Positions 31,469 to 40,763 of a DNA stretch of 64,000 bases are shown here, in pieces. Source of the stretch: Neisseria bergeri (lineage in GTDB: Bacteria; Pseudomonadota; Gammaproteobacteria; Burkholderiales; Neisseriaceae). The notes beneath the pieces were generated by a model. That model saw nothing but the letters and a program-made list of their open reading frames with translations, had not been told where the DNA came from and made no database searches. Positions within the stretch are counted from its first letter, which is position 1. Every line of letters starts with the position of its first letter. A program made the translations under genes and the position numbers. The DNA lies in assembly GCA_003044455.1 (NCBI GenBank), contig POWY01000001.1:310001-374000 (forward strand), written 5' to 3'.

Positions 31469-32035
31469 TTATTTTTGACGTAACTTTTCAAATGCCAACA
31501 GATAGGGCGGGTTGTTTTTCCGGTTGGTAAAGCCGTAACGCAAAACGGCAAACTGTTCTTGAGGCAGGTTTTTTGCCCATTGTCCGACTGCTTCCGCTTC
31601 CTGTTTTCCGTTTTCGTGCCCGGGGTAGAGGACGGCAATAAGCATACCGTTTTCTTTCAGTAGGGATAAGGCGGCAGAAAGGGCGGCAATGCTGGTTTCC
31701 GTGCGGGTGGTCAGGCTTTTGTCTCCTCCGGGCAGCCAGCCAAAGTTGAAAATGGCGGCATTTAGCGGTTCTGAAACATATTGTTTCAGGTTTTCGTGTC
31801 CGTCCGGAATAAGCTGCACATTGCTGCATCCCGCCTCTTTCAGACGGCATCGGGTGTTGTTCAGGGCTTGGGGCTGGACATCGAATGCCCACACTTTCCC
31901 CCTGTTGCCTGCGGTTTGTGCAAGGAAAAGGGTATCGTGTCCGTTGCCGGAGGTGCCGTCCAGCGCATTGCCGCCTTCGGGAAGTGCCTGCCGCAAAAGG
32001 CAATGGGCGAATGGAAGGATGTTTTTCAATAACAT
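31469..32035 (-). CDS. MnmM/YtqB-type class I SAM methyltransferase (putative tRNA nm5s2U methyltransferase)
   Basis: The 188-aa protein belongs to the rRNA_methylase/YtqB family: ALDGTSGNGHDTLFLAQ (SAM motif I), VWAFDVQPQAL (motif II acidic residue) and AAIFNFGWLPGGDKS (the family signature around motif IV). B. subtilis and S. aureus MnmM of this family methylate nm5s2U34 of tRNA to mnm5s2U34. Because MnmC here lacks its methyltransferase domain, this protein is a good candidate to replace it. ATG 32035 is chosen; a TTG at 32041 is possible. Confidence 0.78.
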   Translation of the reverse strand: MLLKNILPFAHCLLRQALPEGGNALDGTSGNGHDTLFLAQTAGNRGKVWAFDVQPQALNNTRCRLKEAGCSNVQLIPDGHENLKQYVSEPLNAAIFNFGWLPGGDKSLTTRTETSIAALSAALSLLKENGMLIAVLYPGHENGKQEAEAVGQWAKNLPQEQFAVLRYGFTNRKNNPPYLLAFEKLRQK

Positions 32036-32057
32036 TTTCAAATGCCGTCTGAAAATA

Positions 32058-32088
32058 AAAATACCTTACCGTTGTCCGGTAAGGTATT
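32058..32088 (-). terminator. Rho-independent terminator of hfq
   Basis: ATACCTTACCG and CGGTAAGGTAT form a perfect 11-bp stem with a 4-base loop. On the minus strand it is followed by TTTTTATTTTC. It lies about 30 bases beyond the hfq stop. Confidence 0.9.
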
Positions 32089-32119
32089 GAAAGATATGAC
32101 ACGTCATGTTTCGTGCGGA

Positions 32120-32413
32120 TTATTCGGCAGGCTGCTGGACGGTTTCCACTTGGACAAGGGTCGAAGCCGGTGCGGCTTGGGGTCTGTTTTCATGTTGGAG
32201 GTTGACGGAGCGAGCCGGTACGATGGTGGAAATGGCGTGTTTGTAAACCATTTGGGTTACGGAAGTGTTTCTCAGAAGAACGACGTATTGGTCGAAAGAT
32301 TCGACCTGACCTTGCAGTTTGATGCCGTTGACCAGGTAAATCGAAACCGGAACGTGCTCTTTACGCAGGGCGTTCAGGAAGGGATCTTGCAACATTTGTC
32401 CTTTAGCTGTCAT
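32120..32413 (-). CDS. hfq: RNA chaperone Hfq
   Basis: Hfq forms a hexamer that pairs small RNAs with mRNAs. The 97-aa protein has the Sm1 motif from [20 protein letters not shown] and the Sm2 signature [13 protein letters not shown] glutamine/valine-rich tail follows residue about 70. ATG 32413 begins MTAKGQMLQ; the longer frame from 32533 is not supported. It lies downstream of pbpG with about 130 bases between. Confidence 0.98.
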   Translation of the reverse strand: MTAKGQMLQDPFLNALRKEHVPVSIYLVNGIKLQGQVESFDQYVVLLRNTSVTQMVYKHAISTIVPARSVNLQHENRPQAAPASTLVQVETVQQPAE

Positions 32414-32540
32414 ATTTTTAACTCCGTTATTATGATTGTGAAATCGGGCAGACGCCCTGTGCGTGTCGAATTGTAGCCTTGAATAGGAAAAATTACCAAT
32501 TTTTTTGTGTTTGGGCGGTTTTCCGCCGGGCATTTGTATG

Positions 32541-33479
32541 TCAGGAGCGTTGCTGCAGCATCCATGATTCGATTTTGCGCGCGTCGTTGACGCGTGTGGC
32601 GGATGTGGGCGAGTTCAGTAATACGATGGTAACGGGTTGGTTTTGAATGTTGGCTTTGACAACCATAGACCTGCCTGCCTCGCGTATGTAGCCGGTTTTC
32701 TGCAATTCGATGTTCCACATGCCTTCCCTGACCAGGGCATTGGAGTTTTTGTAGTTCTGCTGCCCGTTTTTGGTCTGTACCGAGGCGTAGTTGGAAGTCG
32801 AGTTGGTGCGGATTTGCGGATATTGGGCGGCAGCGTTGACCATGAGGCTCAGGTCTTTGGCTGTGGAAACGTTTTGGAAGTTGAGTCCGGTCGGTTCGTA
32901 AAAGCGGCTGCTGTACATGCCCAGGCTTTGGGCTTTACGGTTCATGGCGGCGACAAATGCGCCCATGCCGCCGGGGTAGGTTCTGCCCAAGGCGTGGGTG
33001 GCGCGGTTTTCGCTGCTCATCAGGCTCAGGTGCAGCAGTTCTTTGCGTGTAAGTGCCGTACCTATGGCAAGACGGCTGCCGGTCCCTTTGAGGCGGTCGA
33101 TTTCGTCGGGCGTGATGGTAACGGTTTCGTTCATGTCCAAGTTTGCATCCAAAACGACCATCGCGCTCATGAGCTTGGAAATGGAGGCGATGGGCATGAT
33201 TCTGTCAGCGTTTTTCTGATACAGTATCTGTCCGGTTTTGTTGTTGACGACTAAGGCAGACTGTGAGGAGAGAATCAGACCGCTTGTGATGGTTTGGGTG
33301 TTGGTGGGGTGTATCGTGCTTTCGGCGAATATTTCTATCGGATCGGAGGAGGTAAGCATGTTCTGTTCTAAAAATTGCCCTAAAATGTCGTTGTCGGCAA
33401 AAAGGTGGGCTGACGGCAGGGAAAGGCAGAGACCGAGAAGCAGCGATGAGGGCAGGCGTTTCAGGGTGCGGATGGACAT
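32541..33479 (-). CDS. pbpG: D-alanyl-D-alanine endopeptidase, PBP4 of Neisseria (PbpG/PBP7 type)
   Basis: The 312-aa periplasmic low-molecular-mass penicillin-binding protein cleaves D-Ala-mDAP cross-links. A signal peptide ends about residue 28. The three active-site motifs are SISK (Ser99-Lys102), SEN (156-158) and KTG in ELQKTGY. Length equals gonococcal PBP4. It sits upstream of hfq. A CREE and a partial REP2-like repeat lie between it and the divergent bcp. Confidence 0.92.
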   Translation of the reverse strand: MSIRTLKRLPSSLLLGLCLSLPSAHLFADNDILGQFLEQNMLTSSDPIEIFAESTIHPTNTQTITSGLILSSQSALVVNNKTGQILYQKNADRIMPIASISKLMSAMVVLDANLDMNETVTITPDEIDRLKGTGSRLAIGTALTRKELLHLSLMSSENRATHALGRTYPGGMGAFVAAMNRKAQSLGMYSSRFYEPTGLNFQNVSTAKDLSLMVNAAAQYPQIRTNSTSNYASVQTKNGQQNYKNSNALVREGMWNIELQKTGYIREAGRSMVVKANIQNQPVTIVLLNSPTSATRVNDARKIESWMLQQRS

Positions 33480-33632
33480 TTTTGATTCCGTATTTTTGAG
33501 TATTGGCGTTATTTTGTTGAAAAAACAGCCATCTGTAAAGTATGTCGTCTGACAGGAGACTGCCCGTAGGCGGGCGGTCTTGTTGTGTTTTGGGGGTTGG
33601 GTTTTATAACATTCTGTTTTTAAATCGGAACA

Positions 33633-33737
33633 TATAGTGGATTAACAAAAACCAGTACAGCGTTGCCTCGCCTTGCCGTACTATTTGTACTGTCTGCGGC
33701 TTCGTCGCCTTGTCCTGATTTTTGTTAATCCACTATA
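33633..33737 (-). mobile_element. Short Correia element (about 105 bp, internal deletion)
   Basis: Both inverted ends are intact (TATAGTGGATTAAC / GTTAATCCACTATA), but about 50 bp of the core with AGAGAACGATTCTCT and the IHF region are missing. It is the known short class of CREE. It lies between the divergent pbpG and bcp genes. Confidence 0.93.
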
Positions 33738-33786
33738 TTTTGTGGTTTGACATGGATATTTTTCATGCTGTCGTGTGTCGGTTTGG

Positions 33787-33850
33787 ATGTTTCCGGCGGT
33801 TGAATCCTTGTCCTTTGGGGCGGTAGAATCGGGGTTGGTTTGGAAATTGC
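33787..33850 (-). repeat. Partial REP2-like repeat upstream of bcp (inverse orientation)
   Basis: CGGTTGAATCCTTGTCCTTTGG and GGCGGTAGAATC match the block CGGTTGAACC..GCCCTTTGGGGCAGTAGAATC of the element at 22616. The rest is diverged. It points away from bcp, so it does not supply the bcp RBS. Confidence 0.5.
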
Positions 33851-33902
33851 GGCGGTGCGTCTGCGTGCCGTTTTGAATAATGGGAATATAGGGAGTAGGA
33901 CT

Positions 33903-34343
33903 ATGGATGTGAAATATGAATTTACCCTGCCTTCGAGCAGCGGTGCGGATTTTCATTCGGCAGAACATCTGCCTTTGGTCGTGTATTTTTATCCGAAAGA
34001 CAGTACGCCGGGCTGTACGACGGAAGGCTTGGATTTTAATGCGCGATTGGAGCAGTTCGGCGACTTGGGTTATACCGTGGTCGGTATTTCCCGCGACGGC
34101 GTAAAGGCGCATCAGAATTTTTGCGCCAAGCAGGGTTTCCGGTTCGAGCTGTTGAGCGACAAGGATGAAACAGTGTGCCGCCTGTTTGATGTCATCAAAT
34201 TGAAAAAACTGTATGGGAAAGAGTCGCTCGGCATCGAGCGCAGTACGTTCGTCTTGAATAAGGATGGAGAAATCGCCCATGAATGGCGGAAAGTCAAAGT
34301 GGCAGGTCATGCGCAGGAAGTGTTGGAAACGCTTTCCCGATGA
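33903..34343 (+). CDS. bcp: Peroxiredoxin PrxQ/Bcp
   Basis: The thiol peroxidase reduces H2O2 and organic peroxides. The 146-aa protein has YFYPKDSTPGCTTE with the peroxidatic Cys38. The usual PrxQ resolving cysteine at +5 is a leucine here. Cys74 lies 36 residues on, the same distance as the resolving pair in the Xylella-type PrxQ, and Cys92 is a third cysteine. GGGAGTAGG precedes ATG 33903. xerD follows after a DUS hairpin. Confidence 0.92.
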   Translation: MDVKYEFTLPSSSGADFHSAEHLPLVVYFYPKDSTPGCTTEGLDFNARLEQFGDLGYTVVGISRDGVKAHQNFCAKQGFRFELLSDKDETVCRLFDVIKLKKLYGKESLGIERSTFVLNKDGEIAHEWRKVKVAGHAQEVLETLSR

Positions 34344-34351
34344 TGTGAACC

Positions 34352-34378
34352 ATGCCGTCTGAAGCCTTCAGACGGCAT
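34352..34378 (+). terminator. DUS inverted pair between bcp and xerD
   Basis: ATGCCGTCTGAAGCC and its inverse lie 8 bases after bcp and 15 bases before xerD. Confidence 0.7.
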
Positions 34379-34392
34379 TGGTTTGGAACGCT

Positions 34393-35268
34393 ATGGAAAA
34401 CGGTTTGATTGACAGGCTGCTGGAAACTTTGTGGCTGGATCGGCGGCTCAGTCGGAATACTTTGGACAGCTACCGGCGGGATTTGGAAAAAATCGCCCGC
34501 CGGCTGTCTTTGTGCGGCAGAACGCTGGAAGATGCGGACGAAGCGGATTTGGCGGCGGCGGTTTATGTTGACGGAGAGCAACGGAGTTCGCAGGCGCGCG
34601 CACTGTCGGCGTGCAAACGCCTGTATATATGGATGGAGCGTGAAGGCATAAGGACGGACAATCCCACTCGTTTGCTGAAACCGCCCAAAATCGACAAGAA
34701 TATTCCGACACTGATTACAGAACAGCAGATTTCCCGACTGCTTGCCGCGCCGGATACCGACACGCCGCACGGTTTGCGGGATAAGGCCCTGCTCGAATTG
34801 ATGTACGCGACCGGCTTGCGCGTCAGCGAGGCGGCCGGGCTGAATTTCGGCAATGTGGATTTGGACAGGGGCTGTATTACCACGCTGGGCAAGGGTGATA
34901 AGCAGAGGATGGTCCCGATGGGGCAGGAGTCGGCGTATTGGGTGGAACGCTATTATACGGAGGCACGTCCGCTTCTGCTGAAAGGCAGGAGTTGCGACGC
35001 ATTGTTTGTCAGTCAGAAAAAAACGGGCATTTCCCGTCAGTTGGCATGGATGATTGTCAAAGAATATGCAGGCAGGGCAGGTATCGGGCACATCAGCCCG
35101 CACAGCCTGCGCCATGCCTTCGCCACCCATCTGGTGCAGCACGGCTTGGATTTGCGCGTAGTTCAGGATATGTTGGGACATGCCGATTTGAATACGACGC
35201 AGATTTATACCCATGTTGCCAATGTGCGGCTGCATAGCGTGGTTAAGGAACACCATTCCCGAAACTGA
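34393..35268 (+). CDS. xerD: Site-specific tyrosine recombinase XerD
   Basis: XerD with XerC resolves chromosome dimers at dif; in Neisseria it also serves elements that insert at dif. The 291-aa protein has an N-terminal SAM-like domain (1-100) and the catalytic set Arg143 (ATGLRVSE), Lys167, His237 and Arg240 (SPHSLRHAFATHL), His263 (MLGHADL) and Tyr272 (TQIYTHV). The C-terminal tail fits XerD. ATG 34393 is preferred to 34378. No dif site was recognised in the window. Confidence 0.94.
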   Translation: MENGLIDRLLETLWLDRRLSRNTLDSYRRDLEKIARRLSLCGRTLEDADEADLAAAVYVDGEQRSSQARALSACKRLYIWMEREGIRTDNPTRLLKPPKIDKNIPTLITEQQISRLLAAPDTDTPHGLRDKALLELMYATGLRVSEAAGLNFGNVDLDRGCITTLGKGDKQRMVPMGQESAYWVERYYTEARPLLLKGRSCDALFVSQKKTGISRQLAWMIVKEYAGRAGIGHISPHSLRHAFATHLVQHGLDLRVVQDMLGHADLNTTQIYTHVANVRLHSVVKEHHSRN

Positions 35269-35400
35269 GGCTTCTGCTTCGGTTTAATAAGAAATCAATC
35301 GAAAATGCAAACTTGATAAAAAATTACCAAGATAAACCGTGTATGCCGACCTTGCAATACGAACTGTTTTTATTTATATTTGCATACGATAATAAAAGCC

Positions 35401-35417
35401 GCTATCGGTACGATAGC
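35401..35417. promoter_or_regulatory. Perfect palindrome in the bfd leader
   Basis: GCTATCG-GTA-CGATAGC is a perfect 7-bp inverted repeat 23 bases before the bfd start. It could be an operator or an mRNA hairpin. The AT-rich stretch just before it (TTTGCATACGATAATAAAAG) has a weak resemblance to a Fur site. Confidence 0.4.
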
Positions 35418-35439
35418 TTAAGAACACACGGAGCACAAA

Positions 35440-35640
35440 ATGTTTGTCTGCATCTGCAATGCCGTTACCGACCACCAAATCAAGGAAACCATCGCCGCCG
35501 GCGCGACCACAATGGGCGATTTGCAGTCGCAATTGGGCGTGGCGAGCTGCTGCGGCTGCTGCGGGGAGCTTGCCGCTTCGTTTCTGACGGCGCACAATGC
35601 GCAACCGACGGTTACGGCGGGTATCAACGTTCAAGTGTAA
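35440..35640 (+). CDS. bfd: Bacterioferritin-associated ferredoxin
   Basis: Bfd reduces the iron core of bacterioferritin and mobilises iron. The 66-aa protein has a [2Fe-2S] BFD domain with the C-x-C-x31-C-x2-C ligand set (Cys4, Cys6, Cys38, Cys41) plus neighbouring Cys37 and Cys40. CGGAG lies before the ATG. Bacterioferritin genes are not adjacent. Orthologues are typically iron-repressed. Confidence 0.93.
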   Translation: MFVCICNAVTDHQIKETIAAGATTMGDLQSQLGVASCCGCCGELAASFLTAHNAQPTVTAGINVQV

Positions 35641-35653
35641 AACGGTTTTGGAA

Positions 35654-35685
35654 ATGCCGTCTGAACTGTTCAGACGGCATTTTGC
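35654..35685 (+). terminator. DUS inverted pair after bfd
   Basis: ATGCCGTCTGAACTG and its inverse are followed by TTTTGCTGTTTTT, 14 bases after the bfd stop. Confidence 0.8.
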
Positions 35686-35804
35686 TGTTTTTGGCAGGAC
35701 TTGGGTATCATCTTCCTCGAAAACATTGTTTTTTCCCAAATAGACCATGATTCTGCTGCATCTGAGGCTTTGGCGTGTGCAAATTGACAGATAAGGAAAC
35801 GCGG

Positions 35805-36038
35805 ATGAAATTGACCTTGATGTTTCGCGAATATTGCAGCTTGTGCCACAAAATGCGCGACGAACTCAAACCTTTTCAGGATGAATACGGGTTTGGCTTG
35901 GATGTGTTCGATGTGGACGACGATCCCGCTTTGGAAGAAAAATACAATGAACTGGTGCCCGTTTTGTTGGCGGGAGATGAGGAAATCTGCCACTGGTTTT
36001 TGGATGAGGACAGGTTGAAACAGTTTCTCGAACGGTAA
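35805..36038 (+). CDS. Glutaredoxin-like protein (DUF836)
   Basis: The 77-aa thioredoxin-fold protein has the redox motif CSLC (residues 11-14) after LMFREY, and VPVLLAGDEE with the cis-proline region. DUF836 proteins are small glutaredoxin relatives without a known substrate. ATG 35805 with AAGGAA upstream is preferred to 35775. A DUS hairpin follows immediately. Confidence 0.88.
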   Translation: MKLTLMFREYCSLCHKMRDELKPFQDEYGFGLDVFDVDDDPALEEKYNELVPVLLAGDEEICHWFLDEDRLKQFLER

Positions 36039-36041
36039 AAA

Positions 36042-36078
36042 ATGCCGTCTGAAGCAGGACTTCAGACGGCATTTTTTT
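36042..36078 (+). terminator. DUS inverted pair after the glutaredoxin-like gene
   Basis: ATGCCGTCTGAAGC and its inverse are followed by a T7 run, 4 bases after the stop codon. Confidence 0.85.
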
Positions 36079-36082
36079 CAAA

Positions 36083-36178
36083 TCAACGTTCTTTACGTTT
36101 TTGCGGGGCGGATGACCTGCCGGTAAAGGAAGCACGTTTGGATGCCTGGTAAATTGCCAGTCTTCTTCGGTGTTGCAT
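36083..36178 (-). CDS. Possible small basic protein (31 aa)
   Basis: ATG 36178 follows AAAGGG at 5 bases and opens a 31-codon frame rich in Arg, Lys and Ser (MQHRRRLAIYQASKRAS..., ending KRKER). The composition is like that of small ribosome- or nucleic-acid-associated peptides. No homology is recognised. The good RBS is the main support; it could still be chance. Confidence 0.35.
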   Translation of the reverse strand: MQHRRRLAIYQASKRASFTGRSSAPQKRKER

Positions 36179-36359
36179 ATTGACCCTTTCTTTATTTTAT
36201 TTGTCGGTTGGGAGAATTCTTATTTATTGATTTTTTCAATAAAAATTAGAAAATTTATTGTGAGATGTTATTGGCGGCAATCATATCATGTTTTGCTGTT
36301 GATGGAAGCATGATTGTGTAAAGATGATATGTGGTTGTGTAATCGGTAGAATTTATAAG

Positions 36360-36386
36360 AAAACCGCCAAGGCGGTGCTTGGCGGC
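36360..36386 (-). terminator. Rho-independent terminator of rfbD
   Basis: CCGCCAAG (36364-36371) pairs with CTTGGCGG (36378-36385). On the minus strand it is followed by TTTTCTTATAA. It lies 23 bases beyond the rfbD stop. Confidence 0.8.
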
Positions 36387-36408
36387 GGAAACGGAGGGGA
36401 GGGTGGTA

Positions 36409-37272
36409 TCAGAGCAGCTTGGAAATGACCTGTGCAAGGGCTTTTTGCCAGTCCGACGGTTTGATGCCGAAGTCGTTTTCGATTTTGCGGCAGTCCAAAA
36501 TGCTGTATGCGGGCCTGGGGGCGGCGGTCGGATATTCCTTGTCTGAAACGGCAGTCAATTCGGGAACGGGGAAGGATGTCTGCTGTTGCGATGCCGCTTG
36601 GAAAATATGTTGGGCAAATTCGTACCAGGATACGGATTTGCCGCCGGCGTAGTGGTAAATGCCGCGAATGGGATTGGACTGTTGCAACAGGCGGATGATG
36701 GCGGCGGACAAGTCGCCGGCATAGGTCGGGCAGCCGGTTTGGTTGTGGACGGCGGACAGCGGGGAACGTTCCCGCGCAAGGTTCAGCATGGTGCGGACAA
36801 AGTTGTCACCGTATTCGCTAAACAGCCAAGAAGTCCGCAGGATAAGGCTGTCGGGATTGGCAGACAGTGCGAGCAGTTCGCCGGCGGTTTTGGATTGTCC
36901 GTATACATTGGAAGGGTTGGTAAAGTCACTTTCCTGGTAGGGTCTTTTACCTTTTCCGTCAAAAACATAGTCGGTTGAGATGTGGATGAATCGGGCATGG
37001 GCGCGATGTGCTGCCAAGGCAAGGTTGTAAACGGCGGAGGCATTGACGGCAAATGCCGCTGCCGCATCGCCTTCTGCTTTGTCGACGGCGGTATAGGCAG
37101 CCGTGTTGACAATAGCGTCGGGTTGGAAACTTTTGACCATGTTGCAGACGGCATCGGCATCGGTAATGTCTAGGGATGCGGAATCCGTCGCAATGGTTTC
37201 CCAGTCTTCCGGAAGACGGTCGCGCAGACAGTGTGCCAGTTGGCTTTTCGAGCCTGTCAATAGGATTCTCAT
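36409..37272 (-). CDS. rfbD: dTDP-4-dehydrorhamnose reductase
   Basis: RmlD/RfbD makes dTDP-L-rhamnose with NADPH, the last step of the Rml pathway. The 287-aa SDR-type protein begins [16 protein letters not shown] (nucleotide-binding loop). It has [22 protein letters not shown] and the catalytic Y-x3-K as YGQSKTAGE. It is alone here; rfbA-C are absent from the window. In Neisseria rfb genes usually sit in the capsule region, so this is a separate copy or the only one. Confidence 0.93.
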   Translation of the reverse strand: MRILLTGSKSQLAHCLRDRLPEDWETIATDSASLDITDADAVCNMVKSFQPDAIVNTAAYTAVDKAEGDAAAAFAVNASAVYNLALAAHRAHARFIHISTDYVFDGKGKRPYQESDFTNPSNVYGQSKTAGELLALSANPDSLILRTSWLFSEYGDNFVRTMLNLARERSPLSAVHNQTGCPTYAGDLSAAIIRLLQQSNPIRGIYHYAGGKSVSWYEFAQHIFQAASQQQTSFPVPELTAVSDKEYPTAAPRPAYSILDCRKIENDFGIKPSDWQKALAQVISKLL

Positions 37273-37470
37273 GAGGTATTTCCTTTGGTGAAAGTGTATT
37301 GTAGGACCTGCTGTCGGTATTATAGTGCCAAAATTTTGCCGATGGTTGATGGGATGGCTTTTTGTGCCATGGGTATTGTTTTGCGCCGACTTCGGCTAAA
37401 ATATCGGATTGCGATTCAAACCTGTCGGGTGTCGGGTCGGTATTTTCAAGATATTTTCAGGGGGTGCGAA

Positions 37471-38334
37471 ATGAGTGAGATTGGTTTGGCAAAGATTTAT
37501 TCCGGAAAAGTGCGCGATTTGTACGAAATTGACGATAAACGGATGCTGATGGTCGCTTCCGACCGCTTGTCAGCATTCGATGTGATTTTGGATGATCCGA
37601 TTCCGGGTAAAGGGGAGATTCTGACGCAGATTTCCAATTTTTGGTTTAAAAAACTGGCGCATATTATGCCCAACCATTTCACCGGTAATACCGTGTACGA
37701 TGTTTTGCCTGAGAACGAAGCCAAGGTTTTGGAAAAACGGGCGGTCGTGGCTAAAAAGCTCACTCCGGTGAAAGTTGAGGCGATTGTGCGCGGTTATCTG
37801 GCAGGCAGCGGTTGGAAGGATTATCAAAAAACCGGCTCGGTTTGCGGTATTCGGCTGCCCGAAGGTATGCGGGAAGCGCAACAACTGCCCGAAGTGATTT
37901 TTACGCCCTCAACCAAAGCCGCAGTCGGCGATCACGATGAAAACATCAGCTTTGAAGAATGCGGACGCATTATCGGCAAAGAATTGGCGGAAGAAGTGAG
38001 CGACAAAGCGGTTCGGCTGTACACCGAAGCGGCGGAATATGCCAAATCGCGCGGCATCATCATTTGCGATACCAAATTTGAATTCGGTTTGGATGAGAAC
38101 GGTACGCTGACGCTGATGGATGAGGTATTGACTCCCGATTCGAGCCGCTTCTGGCCGGCGGATCAATATAAAGTCGGCACTAATCCGCCATCTTTTGACA
38201 AACAATTCGTCCGCGACTGGCTGGAACAAAGCGGTTGGAACAAAAAAGCCCCTGCGCCTAAAGTGCCTGCCGATGTAATTCAGAAAACAGTCGAAAAATA
38301 TCAGGAAGCATTGACTTTGCTGACTCAGGATTGA
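37471..38334 (+). CDS. purC: SAICAR synthetase
   Basis: PurC joins CAIR and aspartate in purine synthesis. The 287-aa protein is of the longer eukaryote/beta-proteobacterial type: [13 protein letters not shown] at the start (ATP loop), [34 protein letters not shown] and [22 protein letters not shown] 37471 (MSEIGLAK) follows GGGGTGCGAA; the open frame to 37285 has no homology. An AG-type DUS hairpin with T-run follows. Confidence 0.96.
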   Translation: MSEIGLAKIYSGKVRDLYEIDDKRMLMVASDRLSAFDVILDDPIPGKGEILTQISNFWFKKLAHIMPNHFTGNTVYDVLPENEAKVLEKRAVVAKKLTPVKVEAIVRGYLAGSGWKDYQKTGSVCGIRLPEGMREAQQLPEVIFTPSTKAAVGDHDENISFEECGRIIGKELAEEVSDKAVRLYTEAAEYAKSRGIIICDTKFEFGLDENGTLTLMDEVLTPDSSRFWPADQYKVGTNPPSFDKQFVRDWLEQSGWNKKAPAPKVPADVIQKTVEKYQEALTLLTQD

Positions 38335-38347
38335 TTTTTAAGTTTGA

Positions 38348-38388
38348 AGGCCGTCTGAAAGAGATATGGTTCAGACGGTCTTTTTATT
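38348..38388 (+). terminator. AG-DUS inverted pair, terminator of purC
   Basis: AGGCCGTCTGAA pairs with TTCAGACGGTCT, followed by TTTTTATTG. The DUS variant is AGGCCGTCTGAA rather than ATGCCGTCTGAA. Confidence 0.8.
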
Positions 38389-38570
38389 GTATCAATACTG
38401 GATTTTAAGGATGGTTGCCTTTATAATCCGCAATTGTTTTCAGCGTCCGAAATGCCGTCTGAAAGCTTGTTTACAACCTGCCGCACGGTCTGAAACCCTA
38501 ACTATGCACATTTGGATTTTAGTGTGCATTATTAGTGTTTTAGCAGTGCGGTATTTTGAAAGGAACAATG

Positions 38571-40691
38571 ATGTTCAATAAACACGTTAAGACCTTCCAA
38601 TACGGTAATCAAACCGTTACTTTGGAAACCGGCGAAATTGCCCGCCAAGCCGCTGCTGCCGTTAAAGTATCCATGGGCGACACTGTTGTTTTGGTTGCCG
38701 TTACCACCAACAAAGAAGTGAAAGAAGGTCAGGACTTCTTCCCTCTGACTGTCGATTACCTCGAGCGTACTTACGCAGCAGGTAAAATCCCCGGCGGTTT
38801 CTTCAAACGCGAAGGCAAACAAAGCGAAAAAGAAATCCTGACCAGCCGTCTGATCGACCGTCCGATCCGTCCCCTGTTCCCCGAAGGTTTCTACCACGAC
38901 ATCCAAATCGTAGCGATGGTCGTGTCCGTCGATCCTGAAATCGATTCCGACATTCCTGCAATGTTGGGCGCGTCTGCCGCGCTGGTATTGAGCGGCGTAC
39001 CGTTTGCCGGCCCGATCGGTGCGGCACGCGTGGGTTATGTAAACGGCGTGTACGTTTTGAATCCGACTAAAGCCGAGTTGGCGAAATCGCAATTGGACTT
39101 GGTGGTCGCCGGTACGTCCAAAGCCGTGTTGATGGTGGAATCCGAAGCCAAAATCCTGCCCGAAGACGTGATGTTGGGCGCGGTGGTTTACGGCCACGAT
39201 CAAATGCAGGCTGCGATTAACGCCATCAATGAGTTTGCCGACGAAGTCAATCCGGAAGTTTGGGATTGGAAAGCACCTGAAACCAATGAAGAATTGGTTG
39301 CCAAAGTACGCGGGATTGCCGGCGAAACCATTAAAGAAGCGTTCAAAATCCGTCAAAAACAAGCGCGTTCAGCAAAATTGGACGAGGCTTGGAATGCGGT
39401 AAAAGAAGCTTTGATTACCGAAGAAACCGACACTTTGGCTGCCAACGAAATCAAAGGCATTTTCAAACACTTGGAAGCCGATGTCGTCCGCAGCCAAATT
39501 TTGGACGGCCAACCTCGCATCGACGGCCGCGACACCCGCACCGTCCGCCCGCTGAACATCCAAACCGGCGTATTGCCGCGCACGCACGGTTCCGCACTGT
39601 TTACCCGTGGCGAAACCCAAGCCCTTGCCGTGGCGACTTTGGGTACTTCGCGCGACGAGCAAATCATCGACGCGCTGTCCGGCGAATACACCGACCGCTT
39701 TATGCTGCACTACAACTTTCCGCCGTACTCTACCGGCGAAGTCGGACGCATGGGCGCGCCGAAACGTCGTGAAATCGGTCACGGCCGTTTGGCTAAACGT
39801 GCGTTGTTGGCCGTATTGCCGAAACCTGAAGATTTCAGCTACACCATGCGCGTGGTCTCCGAAATTACCGAATCCAACGGATCTTCCTCTATGGCTTCCG
39901 TCTGCGGCGGCTGCCTGAGCCTGCTGTCTGCCGGCGTGCCTTTGAAAGCACACGTTGCCGGTATCGCGATGGGTCTGATTTTGGAAGGCAACAAATTTGC
40001 CGTCCTGACCGATATTTTGGGCGACGAAGACCACTTGGGCGATATGGACTTTAAAGTGGCCGGTACGACCGAAGGCGTTACCGCACTGCAAATGGACATC
40101 AAAATCCAAGGCATTACCAAAGAAATTATGCAGATTGCTTTGGCACAGGCCAAAGAAGCGCGTCTGCATATCTTGAATCAGATGAAAGCCGCCGTTGCGG
40201 GTCCGCAAGAGTTGTCCGCACACGCGCCGCGTTTGTTTACGATGAAAATCAACCAAGACAAAATCCGCGAAGTTATCGGTAAAGGCGGCGAAACCATTCG
40301 TTCGATTACCGCTGAAACCGGTACTGAAATCAATATCGCTGAAGATGGTACCATCACTATCGCTGCGACTACTCAAGAAGCAGGCGATGCGGCGAAAAAA
40401 CGCATCGAGCAGATTACTGCCGAAGTGGAAGTGGGCAAAGTGTATGAAGGCACTGTGGTGAAAATCCTCGACAACAACGTCGGCGCGATTGTCAGCGTGA
40501 TGCCGGGCAAAGACGGTTTGGTACACATCAGCCAAATCGCCCACGAGCGCGTACGCAATGTCGGCGATTACCTGCAAGTCGGTCAGGTGGTGAATGTGAA
40601 AGCATTGGAAGTGGACGACAGAGGCCGTGTGCGCCTGTCCATCAAAGCTTTGCTGGACGCGCCTGCCCGTGAGGAAAATGCCGCCGAGTAA
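38571..40691 (+). CDS. pnp: Polynucleotide phosphorylase
   Basis: PNPase degrades RNA 3'-5' with phosphate and takes part in the degradosome and in cold adaptation. The 706-aa protein has two RNase PH domains (the first from [14 protein letters not shown]; the second with [13 protein letters not shown] and [12 protein letters not shown]), then a KH domain ([15 protein letters not shown]) and an S1 domain ([15 protein letters not shown]) near the C-terminus. Two ATGs lie at 38568 and 38571; AAGGAACA favours the second. Confidence 0.98.
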   Translation: MFNKHVKTFQYGNQTVTLETGEIARQAAAAVKVSMGDTVVLVAVTTNKEVKEGQDFFPLTVDYLERTYAAGKIPGGFFKREGKQSEKEILTSRLIDRPIRPLFPEGFYHDIQIVAMVVSVDPEIDSDIPAMLGASAALVLSGVPFAGPIGAARVGYVNGVYVLNPTKAELAKSQLDLVVAGTSKAVLMVESEAKILPEDVMLGAVVYGHDQMQAAINAINEFADEVNPEVWDWKAPETNEELVAKVRGIAGETIKEAFKIRQKQARSAKLDEAWNAVKEALITEETDTLAANEIKGIFKHLEADVVRSQILDGQPRIDGRDTRTVRPLNIQTGVLPRTHGSALFTRGETQALAVATLGTSRDEQIIDALSGEYTDRFMLHYNFPPYSTGEVGRMGAPKRREIGHGRLAKRALLAVLPKPEDFSYTMRVVSEITESNGSSSMASVCGGCLSLLSAGVPLKAHVAGIAMGLILEGNKFAVLTDILGDEDHLGDMDFKVAGTTEGVTALQMDIKIQGITKEIMQIALAQAKEARLHILNQMKAAVAGPQELSAHAPRLFTMKINQDKIREVIGKGGETIRSITAETGTEINIAEDGTITIAATTQEAGDAAKKRIEQITAEVEVGKVYEGTVVKILDNNVGAIVSVMPGKDGLVHISQIAHERVRNVGDYLQVGQVVNVKALEVDDRGRVRLSIKALLDAPAREENAAE

Positions 40692-40705
40692 CGCTTAGGG
40701 TGAAA

Positions 40706-40739
40706 ATGCCGTCTGAACAGGTTTCAGACGGCATTTTTT
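40706..40739. terminator. DUS inverted pair between convergent pnp and the TauE-like gene
   Basis: ATGCCGTCTGAACAGG and its inverse, with T6 on the + side, lie 15 bases after the pnp stop and 25 bases before the convergent gene's stop. Confidence 0.85.
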
Positions 40740-40763
40740 ACGGGTATTGGGAATTGATGAGTG

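Noticed and set aside
38366-38581. 71-codon + frame between purC and pnp
   Set aside because: It runs through the purC terminator and a DUS and overlaps the pnp RBS; the last 25 codons are hydrophobic but have no own RBS.
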